Shown in pieces: positions 36,422 to 45,801 of a stretch of DNA of 64,000 nt (positions are counted from its first letter, which is position 1; every line of letters begins with the position of its first letter). Origin of the DNA: Verrucomicrobiota bacterium (GTDB taxonomy: Bacteria; Verrucomicrobiota; Lentisphaeria; JABSQK01; JAJFLO01); the NCBI GenBank assembly GCA_021772615.1, contig JAJFLQ010000174.1:1-64000 (forward strand), written 5' to 3'. Both the position numbers and the translations under genes were made by a program. Below the pieces are notes generated by a model that searched no databases, was not told the DNA's origin, and saw only the letters and a program-made list of their open reading frames with translations.

Positions 36422-38419
36422 ATGATAAATCAACCTAGTCAGCTTCGTTCGGCGGTTATTCCAGCCGGCGTGTTTCTTGTCCTCCTGTTCACCATAATCG
36501 GATTCGGTATCGCCGATCTGGTGCAACACGTTGGGCACCAAAAATCCGAGATGCTTCACGCTGGAGGATCAGCGGTATCGGAAGCATCGGCACGTGTCAC
36601 GGCGGAAGACCGGCGGCGCCTGGAGCAAATAAGGCATGGTGAATCGTTATACCTTACCTGTGCGGCCTGTCACGGTGAGCATGGAGAGGGAAACAAGACT
36701 TTACACGCGCCGGCGCTCAATGTTCAGGAAGACTGGTACATCGAAACCCAACTGAACAATTTCCGGAACGGCATTCGCGGCACCGATCCCAATGACGTGG
36801 CCGGCTTGCAGATGCGACCGGCGGCACAGGCGCTGAGAAATAGCCAGGCCGTCAGCGACGTGGCCGTTTACATCACTTCGTTGAAGACCGAAGACGTCTA
36901 TCAGCCGCAAACGACGTCCGGCGGCGATACGGAAAAGGGCCGTCGTTATTACGGCGCCTGCGTCGCCTGCCATGGCGATCGGGGACAGGGAAACAAGGCG
37001 CTGCATGCTCCCAGGCTGGCCGGTCAACATGACTGGTACCTCGTCATGCAATTGAAGAATTTCAAATCTGGTATTCGCGGCGCCGATCCGCGGGACACCC
37101 TTGGCGCAGTCATGCGACCAATGCTGATGACATTGCCTAACGACCAGGCCATCATCGATGTCGCGTCCTATATTGCCACATTTCCGGTAGACTCCGGGCA
37201 GCCGCTCGGGACCACCACAGGTGCCAACAGTTCGGTGCCGGAAGAACCGGATGCGAAGGCTGGTCGCGAGTTGTTTGTGACCAACTGCGCCGCATGCCAC
37301 CAAACTGATGGCGCCGGTCAGGCCGGTCTCGCACCGAGCATACGAAATCGCGACTTTCTCGCCATCGCGGATGATGATTTCATACGCAAGACCGTCCTTC
37401 TTGGTCGACCCGGAACTGCAATGATAGCCCGCCCGGATCTGTCGCCCCGGGACCTGGATCACATTATTGCCTTTCTGAGAGCGCTACCGGTCGAGAACCC
37501 GGTGTCGATCATTGTGGATCCGGACAAAACAATTTCCGGAGATGCCGTAGCGGGCAGCACGATGTTCGGCACATTCTGTGCATCCTGTCATGGACCAGCT
37601 GGGGAAGGGTACAGCGCCGGTGGTTCCGGACCCGGCATCGGTCTCCCGGGATTTCTGAATCTGGTTTGTGATGATTATGTCTTCCAGACCGTAAAACACG
37701 GTCGACTGGGAACGCCGATGAAATCCTTTATTGGACCCGGTGCAATCGCCGACCTGACTGAATCAGATGTCGCAGACATCATTTCGCACTTACGTACGCT
37801 GCAGCATAAGGTACCTCCCGAGGTCGCGGCCGACATCACACTTCGACAGTCTGAAAAAGGAAATCCGGCGACGGGCCGCGTTATTTTTGCAGCGAATTGC
37901 GCTGCCTGCCACCAGGACGACGGAGAAGGCAAAGTGGGCTTGGCGCCCAGTCTCCGAAATCGTGATTTCCTCGCAGTCGCTTCGGATGACTTTATCAGAA
38001 CCACAATTCGCCAGGGGCGAATGGGAACGGCCATGGTGCAGCGACCAGACCTGTCAGACACCGACATTGACCATATAATCGCCTTTCTCAGATCCGGTAA
38101 CGTCGACAATTCTGCCGGCGTAAAGATCGATCCTGCAAGCCGCTATACGACCGGCGATGCCGGCTTGGGCCGGGCGACATTCGATATATTTTGCGCGTCC
38201 TGCCATGGGCCGAACGGCGAGGGTTACAGTGCCGGCGGTTCGGGGCCTGGTATCGGGCTTGACGGCTTCCTGGATGTTGCCAGCGATGATTTCATCCTTG
38301 AAACCATAAGACACGGTCGGACCGGTACCCCGATGCGCTCGTTCATCGGTGCCCAAGGTATTGCGTCGCTCCAGGAAAGCGACATACACGATGTCATCGC
38401 ATTTCTGCGAAGTCTTTAG
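36422..38419 (+). CDS. Membrane-anchored hexahaem cytochrome c (six fused class I domains)
   Basis: About 665 aa. One N-terminal TM (AGVFLVLLFTIIGFGIADL) is followed by a periplasmic region with six CXXCH sites: CAACH (~80), CVACH (~180), CAACH (~289), CASCH (~386), CAACH (~493) and CASCH (~591). Domains 1-2 resemble cytochrome c4/c553. Domains 3-4 and 5-6 are near copies of each other, a tandem duplication with a 204-residue period. Each domain has a later Met-containing segment that could be the distal ligand (for example GTAMIARPDLS, GTPMKSFIG). The start could be the ATG at 36389. It probably carries electrons to the NapA-like enzyme encoded next. Confidence 0.88.
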   Translation: MINQPSQLRSAVIPAGVFLVLLFTIIGFGIADLVQHVGHQKSEMLHAGGSAVSEASARVTAEDRRRLEQIRHGESLYLTCAACHGEHGEGNKTLHAPALNVQEDWYIETQLNNFRNGIRGTDPNDVAGLQMRPAAQALRNSQAVSDVAVYITSLKTEDVYQPQTTSGGDTEKGRRYYGACVACHGDRGQGNKALHAPRLAGQHDWYLVMQLKNFKSGIRGADPRDTLGAVMRPMLMTLPNDQAIIDVASYIATFPVDSGQPLGTTTGANSSVPEEPDAKAGRELFVTNCAACHQTDGAGQAGLAPSIRNRDFLAIADDDFIRKTVLLGRPGTAMIARPDLSPRDLDHIIAFLRALPVENPVSIIVDPDKTISGDAVAGSTMFGTFCASCHGPAGEGYSAGGSGPGIGLPGFLNLVCDDYVFQTVKHGRLGTPMKSFIGPGAIADLTESDVADIISHLRTLQHKVPPEVAADITLRQSEKGNPATGRVIFAANCAACHQDDGEGKVGLAPSLRNRDFLAVASDDFIRTTIRQGRMGTAMVQRPDLSDTDIDHIIAFLRSGNVDNSAGVKIDPASRYTTGDAGLGRATFDIFCASCHGPNGEGYSAGGSGPGIGLDGFLDVASDDFILETIRHGRTGTPMRSFIGAQGIASLQESDIHDVIAFLRSL

Positions 38420-38481
38420 GCATTGCAGGACAACTGGCAGGTTAATGGTATTGACCCGAGTCACCTCGAAAGGAGTATCCC

Positions 38482-41100
38482 ATGAAACGACGAACGTTTA
38501 TCAAGGGCACAACCGCTGCCGGCATCATTGCCGGCGCAGGCGCCCGGCTCGGCTGGGCCGTTCCTGATCCGGAAGCTATCGAGTTGGAATCCCGTGCGGC
38601 TCCGACCAATCTATTGTCTGCCTGTCCGTATTGCGGTGTTGGGTGCGGCACGATCATCCAGACGCGCAACGGGCGAATCACAAATATCATTCCGGACAAG
38701 GATCATCCGACGAACAAGGGACTTCAGTGCATCAAAGGGCTCACGTCAGCGGAGGCGATTTATGTGAACCGACTTGATACCCCCTTGATTCGCAAGGACA
38801 TGTCTGACCCCTTAACCGGGCATGTATCGGCTACCAAAGGCTCGTTCGATCGCAATCTGTTCCGTGAGGCGACCTGGGATGAGGCGGAAGAATTGATAGC
38901 GGACAAGATCGCAGAGATTGTGCGCCGGGAAGGCGGCAATGCCGTCGGTCTCTATGGTTCCGGGCAGTTGACTGTGGAAGGCCAGTATCTTGAGAACATC
39001 TTCATGAAGGGCATCCTGGGATCCAATTCCATTGAGGCAAATGCGCGCATGTGCATGACATCGGCAGTGACCGGGTACTTCAAATCCCTGGGATCCGATA
39101 CACCGCCAACCTGCTATGATGATATCGAATTGGCGGATATGATTACCTTCTGGGGACACAATGCACGCGGTGCACACCCGATTCTGTACTGGCGCGTAGC
39201 CGATCATAAGGCCAAGGCAAACATCCCGACGCTGGTTGTTGATCCCCGCAGAACCGGGACCGTCGCCGGTCTGGAAGACATCAATCCGGACAACAGTTTT
39301 CACTTCCCAACAATCAACGGCGACATCTCCATTCACAATGCCATTGCGTACGCGATTCTCGAGAAACATCCGGATGCGGTCGCCTGGGATTTTCTCAAGA
39401 ACTACACCACCGGCTGGGAAGCCTATGTGAACGAAGTCAAGGCAGGGTACCGGCCCGAGGATGTCGTTGACAGAACCAAAATCCCTCCGCAAGACATCTA
39501 CGCCATCGCCCGCGTGTGGGCGGAAGCCAGCATCGCCGGACGTAATCGCGGTAGCGGCGGTGTGTTGAGTTTCTGGGGTATCGGCTACAATCAGCACCTG
39601 CATGGCCAACATAATACCATGAGCCTGGTTAACCTGATGGCACTTACCGGCAATATCGGCAAACCCGGGTGCGGACCGCATTCACAAACAGGCCAGCCGA
39701 ACGCGATGGGCGAACGCCTCACCGGCGGTCTGACGGGACGCTTGCCGTTCAATCAGGGGTTGGACAATGTCGAGCACCGTCGTTGGGTGGCCAAGTGTTG
39801 GGGCATACCTGAGCAGCGTCTCGCGGATGTAGCGAAACTCACCAATACCGGCTATGCCGTCGGGATGATGGAGCGCGCCTTGAAAGGCGAGGTCAAGGCC
39901 ATGTTTCTGATATATGCCACCCATATTGATCTCCCGGATGCTTATCACCTATCGCGGCCCGCCCTGACAAAAACGTTCACCGTCGTTCAGGAAATTTACA
40001 AAGATGCACCGAACAATCTCTACGCCGATGTCATACTGCCGGCCGCCACATGGGGCGAGTGGGTCGGCGGTACGTATATGCAGTCGGAACGCCGGTTCTT
40101 TGTATGCGACGGGACCGCGAATCCGGTAAAAGGCTGCCGTCCGGACATGGATATGGTAATCGACAAGGGCAAGTTGATCGCCGAAAGGCTCGGTTTGGAT
40201 GCCGAGAAAATCATGCCGTACAAACGCAAGGCCAACGGATTCTATGATCCTGAGGATGTATTTCGCGATTTCATCAAGGCCTCGAAGGGTACCGACTCGG
40301 ATATGACCGGTATTCTGGAGGTTGAGAAGGAAACCGGAAAATCGCCATACGAGCAGATTCGCGAATTGCGTGGTATCCAATGGCCTGCGCCCACTGCGGC
40401 CATTGCCAGGGCCGGTGGTACCAAGCGGCGGTACATGGCGCAAGAAGAGGCCTGGCCGGACAAACCCTATGCCGAATTTCGCCATGCGGACGGCAAGCTG
40501 CACATCCATATGTGTCATCAGGATTACTCACAATATCGTGAAATAACCGATGAGCTAAGCAAGTTCGGTACCGACCCGAATGCTTATATCATCGATCACT
40601 ACGACCTCCTGGTCAGGGCGCGAGACGCCGGCCTCACCCCCGAGCTTCCGGACGCTGATTATCTTGGCACCCGTGCCGCGGAGTGTCCGCCCGATAAATA
40701 TCCGTTCTGGTGGGCCACCGGCGTGGTCTACGAGCATTTCCACACCGCGAAAACCATTCGCGCCGGCACCACAAAGAAGCTGGTGCCGGAGATGTATGTG
40801 GAAATGCATCCCGACGACGCCACAGAACTCGGTGTGAAAGACGGTGAGTGGGTCCGCGTTACAACGCGGCGCGGCAGCATCGAAGCTCGCGTTTCGATCG
40901 GACTCGACTCCGTCGTCAAGCCGGCGCGTAATACGGTACCGAAGGGATTTCTGTTCAGTCCCTGGAATCTTTCCGTCGCCGATTCCGCGGATCCGAAGAA
41001 GAACAAATGGCTGGCCAACGGCACCACTCACCGCGCGTTCGACCCGGTTTCCGGCCAGGCGGATTTCAAGAAATGCGCTGCACGGGTGGAACGCATTTGA
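38482..41100 (+). CDS. napA: NapA-like periplasmic molybdopterin oxidoreductase (probable nitrate reductase)
   Basis: 872 aa. A Tat signal (KRRTFIKGTTAAGIIAGAGA) sends the folded enzyme to the periplasm. The [4Fe-4S] site is Cys48, 51, 55 and 83 (CPYCGVGC, LQCIKG). The molybdenum ligand is Cys191 in ANARMCMTSAV; Cys followed by Met is the NapA pattern, whereas formate dehydrogenases have Cys or Sec followed by His. TPPTCYDDIELADM and GKPGCGPHSQTGQPNAMGER are further NapA-like stretches. A strong AAAGGAG precedes the ATG. Gene order gives it a multihaem cytochrome before and NapG/NapH-like proteins after. A related substrate cannot be excluded. Confidence 0.85.
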   Translation: MKRRTFIKGTTAAGIIAGAGARLGWAVPDPEAIELESRAAPTNLLSACPYCGVGCGTIIQTRNGRITNIIPDKDHPTNKGLQCIKGLTSAEAIYVNRLDTPLIRKDMSDPLTGHVSATKGSFDRNLFREATWDEAEELIADKIAEIVRREGGNAVGLYGSGQLTVEGQYLENIFMKGILGSNSIEANARMCMTSAVTGYFKSLGSDTPPTCYDDIELADMITFWGHNARGAHPILYWRVADHKAKANIPTLVVDPRRTGTVAGLEDINPDNSFHFPTINGDISIHNAIAYAILEKHPDAVAWDFLKNYTTGWEAYVNEVKAGYRPEDVVDRTKIPPQDIYAIARVWAEASIAGRNRGSGGVLSFWGIGYNQHLHGQHNTMSLVNLMALTGNIGKPGCGPHSQTGQPNAMGERLTGGLTGRLPFNQGLDNVEHRRWVAKCWGIPEQRLADVAKLTNTGYAVGMMERALKGEVKAMFLIYATHIDLPDAYHLSRPALTKTFTVVQEIYKDAPNNLYADVILPAATWGEWVGGTYMQSERRFFVCDGTANPVKGCRPDMDMVIDKGKLIAERLGLDAEKIMPYKRKANGFYDPEDVFRDFIKASKGTDSDMTGILEVEKETGKSPYEQIRELRGIQWPAPTAAIARAGGTKRRYMAQEEAWPDKPYAEFRHADGKLHIHMCHQDYSQYREITDELSKFGTDPNAYIIDHYDLLVRARDAGLTPELPDADYLGTRAAECPPDKYPFWWATGVVYEHFHTAKTIRAGTTKKLVPEMYVEMHPDDATELGVKDGEWVRVTTRRGSIEARVSIGLDSVVKPARNTVPKGFLFSPWNLSVADSADPKKNKWLANGTTHRAFDPVSGQADFKKCAARVERI

Positions 41101-41215
41101 CGCCGGGGAACGGCGCTGCGTGTCGTGGTGAGCCGTGCCGCCGGGATCGGTTGGACTGCCGCCTATCTTTTCCCGAAGCCGTATCCTGGATAAATCCGCA
41201 ATCCGTCAGGACGTC

Positions 41216-41821
41216 ATGAAACGCCGAAATTTCGTTATGGCCTTTGTTGTTGGTGTGATGCTGCCAATGATAATACCGCTACTCGATAAACTCCCGGCGC
41301 GCTCGAGATTCCGACGGTTCCTCCGTCCACCGGGCGCGCGGGCCGAAAAAGACTTTCTCGACGCCTGCATCGGCTGCGGACAATGTGCCAACGTCTGTCC
41401 CAACAAATGTATCACTATGGCTGGTTTCGAATCGGGAGTTGAGAATCTGGCTACTCCAAAGATCGTGGCGAGGGCAAAGGGATGTATTCTGTGCATGGCC
41501 TGCACGCAGGTATGCCCGACCGGTGCATTGGAAAAACGTGAACCGACCGAGGCCGGGATCAGGGCCGTGCGTATGGGCACCGCGTTTGTGGCTGAAGACA
41601 TATGCTATTCGTTTGCCGGCCGCACGTGCGGCGTGTGTTATCGGGCGTGTCCTTTGCCTGGAAAGGCGCTTCGACTCGGGCTGTTCGAGCAGCCGCATGT
41701 GGATCCGGATCATTGTGTCGGTTGCGGCTTGTGCGAGCAGGCATGTGTTCACATGCCGCAGGCTATTCGTGTGATATCAACGAACGAGTTGGCAATGGGT
41801 TCATACACCGGAACCAATTAG
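41216..41821 (+). CDS. napG: NapG-like Tat-type polyferredoxin
   Basis: 201 aa. N-terminal KRRNFVMAFVVGVMLPMIIPLL is a Tat-like or membrane-anchoring leader. Four cysteine clusters follow: CIGCGQCANVCPNKC, CILCMACTQVCPTGA, CGVCYRACPLP and CVGCGLCEQACVHMP, so up to four [4Fe-4S] centres. This is the NapG layout, passing electrons from a quinol-oxidising membrane partner toward the terminal enzyme. AGGAC stands 5 bases before the ATG, and napH follows after 1 bp. Confidence 0.87.
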   Translation: MKRRNFVMAFVVGVMLPMIIPLLDKLPARSRFRRFLRPPGARAEKDFLDACIGCGQCANVCPNKCITMAGFESGVENLATPKIVARAKGCILCMACTQVCPTGALEKREPTEAGIRAVRMGTAFVAEDICYSFAGRTCGVCYRACPLPGKALRLGLFEQPHVDPDHCVGCGLCEQACVHMPQAIRVISTNELAMGSYTGTN

Positions 41822-41822
41822 A

Positions 41823-42803
41823 ATGACACAGGAAAGGACAAGGTCGACGAGCACAACGGGAGCGGGCTTGTTTACAACCGGACGGTTGCTGCTCATACTG
41901 TCGGTGTGTTCCCGCGGCGGCGTGCTGCTGCTGCTATGCGCCTTCGCGTTGTGGACAGAGTATCTGAACCTTAAGGTTGGATATAACAGTGCCCGCCTCG
42001 TCGAACTCAGTTCCGGTAAACCCATGCGGATATTCTACGAGTACTCTGATGCCTTCTTTACGATGCTTGGTGATCCGGTTCAGGTGATGCAGAGTAATGG
42101 CGGTATGACCTGGTCGATCCGCGTCATGGGGATTCAGTTTACGGATCCGGTCGCAGGCCTATCCGTATTGGTCAAGAACCGGCATATGCCGTCGGGCTTC
42201 GCCCTGGGCCTGATTGTGCCGTTGTCGCTGGCGCTGATCTTTGGTCGTGTGTTCTGTAATTTTATCTGCCCGGCATCGTTGTTTTTTTTCTCGATTTCGA
42301 GACTTCGAAGATTGCTGCGTCACGTTTTTTATTTTCCGGAGTACGCGGTAAACCGCGGCCTGGCCTGGGGCGTCCTTGTCGGTGGATTGGTGGCGGCTAT
42401 GATATTTGGTCACGGAATCTGGTCGTTGATCCTGCCGTATTTCGCCGTCGGCCAGACGATTTTTCACGGCCTCGCATTTGGTACACTTTACGCAACGGTC
42501 GGGAGCATAGCCGTATTCGGTTTGGTGGACTTATGTTGTGGCAATCATTTTACCTGCAGGTTTATTTGCCCGACCGGCCGGCTGTTGGGATTTCTCGGCC
42601 GTAAACCACTGGTCTCTGTACGGCGGAATGCGGCCGCCTGCCTGACGCGTTGTACCAGTTGTGCCGACATCTGCCCGCTCGATGTGAATCCCAAGCTGGA
42701 TCAGTACCGGGACTGCTCTTTATGCGGCGAATGCCTCACGATCTGCCCGGGCAATTGCCTGTCGATCGGTTTGAAGAAAGGGGGACAGCGTGTGGACGTC
42801 TAG
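41823..42803 (+). CDS. napH: NapH-like quinol dehydrogenase membrane protein
   Basis: 326 aa with four or five TM segments. The conserved cytoplasmic motifs FGRVFCNFICPASLFFF and CRFICPTGRLLGFLG follow helices as in NapH. Two C-terminal clusters are CTSCADICPLDVNP and CSLCGECLTICPGNC. NapH with NapG draws electrons from the quinol pool without NapC. The stop overlaps the next gene by 14 bp. Confidence 0.87.
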   Translation: MTQERTRSTSTTGAGLFTTGRLLLILSVCSRGGVLLLLCAFALWTEYLNLKVGYNSARLVELSSGKPMRIFYEYSDAFFTMLGDPVQVMQSNGGMTWSIRVMGIQFTDPVAGLSVLVKNRHMPSGFALGLIVPLSLALIFGRVFCNFICPASLFFFSISRLRRLLRHVFYFPEYAVNRGLAWGVLVGGLVAAMIFGHGIWSLILPYFAVGQTIFHGLAFGTLYATVGSIAVFGLVDLCCGNHFTCRFICPTGRLLGFLGRKPLVSVRRNAAACLTRCTSCADICPLDVNPKLDQYRDCSLCGECLTICPGNCLSIGLKKGGQRVDV

Positions 42804-43404
42804 CCGATACCACGCTCCGCTACTTGCCTTGGTGTCCGGTCTGATTGCGTGCACTGTCGCCCGATCCCATCACTTCAAGGGATTGCCTCATTTCTCCTAT
42901 TTCGAGAATTACCCTCAGGTACCCCAGGATGAATTCCTGGGACAACACGGCGAATATGAGTTTTCTCTGGTGATTTACGACTTTCAGGGAATGAAACGAA
43001 GCGATATGGAACAGCCGGAGGACGTTCGCTTGTTTCTTGTGATCTATAATCTCCGGCAGAACAAGGTCTACGGCGGTCCCTTGACGATGGAAATCGTTGA
43101 CCGCGGAAAGGTCGTTTGTCGTGAGCGACGGATGTCATCCGAACAGGAAAGTGTGTACACGATGCAGCGTAAACTCCCTGATTCGGGAAAATATGTGCTG
43201 CGGCTCACGCTGGACACCCCTGGAAACCCGGTCGTAGGTATCCCGTTCATTCTTTCGTCGCAGAGAATTGCATGGGGGAAATGGATCTCGGTGACACTGA
43301 TTGTGTTGGTAGGCGTCGTCGCGATCGGTTCCCGGCGGGCACGGGTCGCTATGGACCGGCGCGAGAATGTTCGTACGAAAAGACAGGCGGGCAGCCTGTC
43401 GTAA
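42790..43404 (+). CDS. Exported, membrane-tethered protein of the respiratory cluster, unknown function
   Basis: 204 aa. An N-terminal signal (LLALVSGLIACTVARS) is followed by a beta-rich periplasmic domain with HHFKGLPHFSYFENYPQ near its start and an immunoglobulin-like C-terminal part (KYVLRLTLDTPGNPVVGIPFIL). A TM helix (WISVTLIVLVGVVAIG) and a short basic tail end it. GTG start with AAAGGGGG well placed; it overlaps napH. Overall shape is like FixH or copper-chaperone-type accessory proteins, but I do not recognise it. His and Met near the N-terminus could bind metal. Confidence 0.75.
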   Translation: MWTSSRYHAPLLALVSGLIACTVARSHHFKGLPHFSYFENYPQVPQDEFLGQHGEYEFSLVIYDFQGMKRSDMEQPEDVRLFLVIYNLRQNKVYGGPLTMEIVDRGKVVCRERRMSSEQESVYTMQRKLPDSGKYVLRLTLDTPGNPVVGIPFILSSQRIAWGKWISVTLIVLVGVVAIGSRRARVAMDRRENVRTKRQAGSLS

Positions 43405-43409
43405 TAGGT

Positions 43410-43475
43410 TTAGCCTGATTCATTCATACAACCTCGTCGCGAGGCTGCTTAGCGTGCTTCAGATCAACGCGTTAC
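43410..43475 (+). repeat. 66-bp repeat, copy 1
   Basis: Matches 46416-46481 at 56 of 66 positions in the same orientation. It forms the left half of the palindromic element that spans 43414-43589. Confidence 0.75.
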
Positions 43476-43589
43476 AGAGGTTCTGAGGTTGAAAAGGTAA
43501 TGAATTACCTTGATAACTCGGGTTCTCCGTAACTCGCTGAGATGAGGTGCGATATGTGGCCGCAGCAGAGGTTGTATGAATTATTCAGG
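43414..43589. mobile_element. 176-bp palindromic (MITE-like) element
   Basis: The ends, 43414-43435 and 43568-43589, are 22-bp inverted repeats matching at 20 of 22 (CCTGA...ATTCATACAACCTC). The exact centre holds a smaller palindrome, AAGGTAAT (43494-43501) and ATTACCTT (43504-43511). Intermediate parts also pair, with GTTAC facing GTAAC. It carries no gene and fills the gap between two genes of the respiratory cluster. A miniature transposable element or a large cruciform or RNA-hairpin element would look like this. Confidence 0.65.
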
Positions 43590-43614
43590 TTAGGCGCAGC
43601 CCGAGGAAGTTGCC

Positions 43615-45201
43615 ATGAATGAAGGATCACATTCAGGAACGCACGAGGGATCGTACTCTACCGGTCCGGGCGCGCTTGGTGTTGAACCCGAGCAGTGGCA
43701 TCAAATGGACGGTATACCCACCTGGCTCGCGATTACCGGGGTTGTCCTTATCATCGTCACCTCGCACCTGCTTGTCGCGCGGCGGAATGTGATACCTTCC
43801 TACGGTAGCCGCCGGCGGTTTGACATCCTCGGTATTTCCTTCCTGAAGAGGCTGGTCAAGAAATCGTATTTTCCGATTCTCGCGCAATCGTTTTCATTGA
43901 TCATTTTCAGCGGCATAATCATAGCCGGCTTGATCGGCAGCCCAAGAAGCAATATCGCGCCGGTCCTCACCTGGACCTGGTGGTGGGTGCTGCTGATATT
44001 CTTTGTTCTCGGATTCGGCACACTTTTCTGCGCCATATGCCCCTGGGAAGCCATATCGACACTGGTGACCTCCCTGTCGCTTTCGTCGCGCAGAAAAAAA
44101 ATAGGATTCGAGAAAACATTTCCCAAATTCGCCCGCAATACATATCCGGCCATACTGCTGTTTGTCTTTCTTACCTGGTTTGAACTGGGATTTGATGTGA
44201 CCCGATCGCCGGTGAAGACCGCTGTCATGGGGCTGATCTTTACCGCGGCGGCGATCACATGCGCCCTGATCTACGAAAAACGCGCCTTTTGCCGTTACGT
44301 CTGTCTGGTCGGCCGCATTCAGGGATTATATGCATTGTTCAGTCCCGTCGAATTGCGGCCTGTGAACCACGACGTGTGCCGATCATGCTCCGGCAAGGAA
44401 TGCCACAAAGGCGATGCGACCCATACGGGTTGTCCAACCAACCTTTTTCCAGGGAACCTGTTCGAAAATACATATTGTACAATGTGTACGGAGTGCGTGC
44501 GTTCCTGTCCCCACGACAACATCGGTATTAATCTGCGGCCGCCGGCTGCCGATCTCATCCAAAAAACCCGCTTCAAGTGGGATGAGGCCATCCTGGCGAT
44601 CGTACTTCTGGCCCTCACGAGTTTTCACGGCATGACTATGACCCCCTGGTGGAACCGCATAAATGATCTTATACGGGCCGACACGGGATTGGGACCTGTG
44701 CCGGTTTTTTCCGGGTTGATGGCGTTGATGCTTATCTTGCCCGTTGTTCTGTTTGCCGCCGCCGCTAATGTATCCTGTAAGCTGGTACCGGGTGCCGGGA
44801 TACCGCCGGGGAAGATTTTCCGCGCCTTTGCCTACGCAGTCATCCCGGTGGCGCTCTTTTATCATTTGGCGCATAACGGCATGCATTTCTTTATGGAAGC
44901 CCAGCATATTCTTCCGCTGCTGAGCGATCCATTCGGTTGGGGGTGGGATGTCTTTGGTACGGCGCACCGCCGCTACGCGCCGCTGCTGTCATTGCCGACC
45001 ATATGGTACCTCCAGATTATGCTCATTGTCGTCGGTCATATCTACGGCGTCATCGTAGCCGACCGGATCGCGCGGCGGCTGTTCGACGGGAGAACGCAGG
45101 TTATTCGCGGGTTGGCGCCGTTGATCGTTACGATGATTCTGTATTCCGGATTCAGTGTCTGGCTGATCGCCCAGCCGATGACGATGCGCAGCGGAATGTG
45201 A
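43615..45201 (+). CDS. Second NapH/NosR-like polyferredoxin membrane protein, enlarged
   Basis: 528 aa with about ten TM segments. Motifs after the helices are LFCAICPWEAIS and FCRYVCLVGRIQG. Soluble clusters are CRSCSGKECHKGDATHTGC and CTMCTECVRSCPHDN. The second half (from about 325) adds four or five further helices with His residues (YHLAHNGMHFFMEAQH, HIYGV) that could bind haem or quinone. It is longer than NapH and lacks the N-terminal FMN domain of NosR. It is likely a second membrane electron entry for the cluster and is translated 6 bp before the next ferredoxin gene. Confidence 0.82.
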   Translation: MNEGSHSGTHEGSYSTGPGALGVEPEQWHQMDGIPTWLAITGVVLIIVTSHLLVARRNVIPSYGSRRRFDILGISFLKRLVKKSYFPILAQSFSLIIFSGIIIAGLIGSPRSNIAPVLTWTWWWVLLIFFVLGFGTLFCAICPWEAISTLVTSLSLSSRRKKIGFEKTFPKFARNTYPAILLFVFLTWFELGFDVTRSPVKTAVMGLIFTAAAITCALIYEKRAFCRYVCLVGRIQGLYALFSPVELRPVNHDVCRSCSGKECHKGDATHTGCPTNLFPGNLFENTYCTMCTECVRSCPHDNIGINLRPPAADLIQKTRFKWDEAILAIVLLALTSFHGMTMTPWWNRINDLIRADTGLGPVPVFSGLMALMLILPVVLFAAAANVSCKLVPGAGIPPGKIFRAFAYAVIPVALFYHLAHNGMHFFMEAQHILPLLSDPFGWGWDVFGTAHRRYAPLLSLPTIWYLQIMLIVVGHIYGVIVADRIARRLFDGRTQVIRGLAPLIVTMILYSGFSVWLIAQPMTMRSGM

Positions 45202-45207
45202 GGACCC

Positions 45208-45801
45208 ATGCCCAGGAATATCTCACGCCGGCAATTCCTCAAATTGGGATTTTTCGATCTCGTCGAGTTGACCGGCCAAGCCGTACACACCGACCGGAAC
45301 ACTCGGGACGATGAGGTTCTAAGACCACCGGGTGCGGTGGCCGACGGCCGGCGATTTCGGGATGCGTGCACTGGGTGCGGTCAATGCGTCGAAGCCTGTC
45401 CGCACGGCGCGATATCACTCCTGGGGCCGGCGGCGGGAGGTGATGAGAATACGCCGTGCATGACGCCGGTTGAATCGCCGTGTTACTGGTGTCAGGACAA
45501 AGCCTGCATCAGTGCTTGTCCTGAAGGCGCCCTGTCCTTTGGTATGGACAATACGGTGAGTCCGATCGGCACTGCAGACGTCGATTACGACGCCTGCCTG
45601 ACGACACAGGGGATTCTCTGTGATGATTGTGTCGTTGTTTGCCCGCTTCCGGGAAGGGCCATGAAAATCAGGGATAGGAAACCCAAGGTCAATGCCGACT
45701 ATTGTGTGGGCTGTGGGCTGTGTGCCTGCCATTGTGCGGCGTCTCCGGCCGCAATCCGCATCGTCAAGTGTGGCCAAGGAAATTTTATGACGCAGTCATA
45801 A
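45208..45801 (+). CDS. Second Tat-type polyferredoxin (NapF/NapG-like)
   Basis: 197 aa. N-terminal SRRQFLKLGFF is a twin-arginine motif, although the hydrophobic part after it is short. Cysteine clusters are CTGCGQCVEACPHGA, CYWCQDKACISACPEGA, CDDCVVVCPLP and CVGCGLCACHCAAS, giving up to four Fe-S centres. It is the last gene of the cluster, so the locus has two membrane-polyferredoxin plus soluble-polyferredoxin pairs. The next gene remnant is on the opposite strand, with its stop abutting. Confidence 0.85.
   Translation: MPRNISRRQFLKLGFFDLVELTGQAVHTDRNTRDDEVLRPPGAVADGRRFRDACTGCGQCVEACPHGAISLLGPAAGGDENTPCMTPVESPCYWCQDKACISACPEGALSFGMDNTVSPIGTADVDYDACLTTQGILCDDCVVVCPLPGRAMKIRDRKPKVNADYCVGCGLCACHCAASPAAIRIVKCGQGNFMTQS

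Noticed and set aside
38482..41100. Formate dehydrogenase or selenoprotein reading of the molybdoenzyme
   Set aside because: The metal ligand is an ordinary Cys codon followed by Met, the NapA pattern. There is no in-frame TGA and no FdhA-type His after the ligand.
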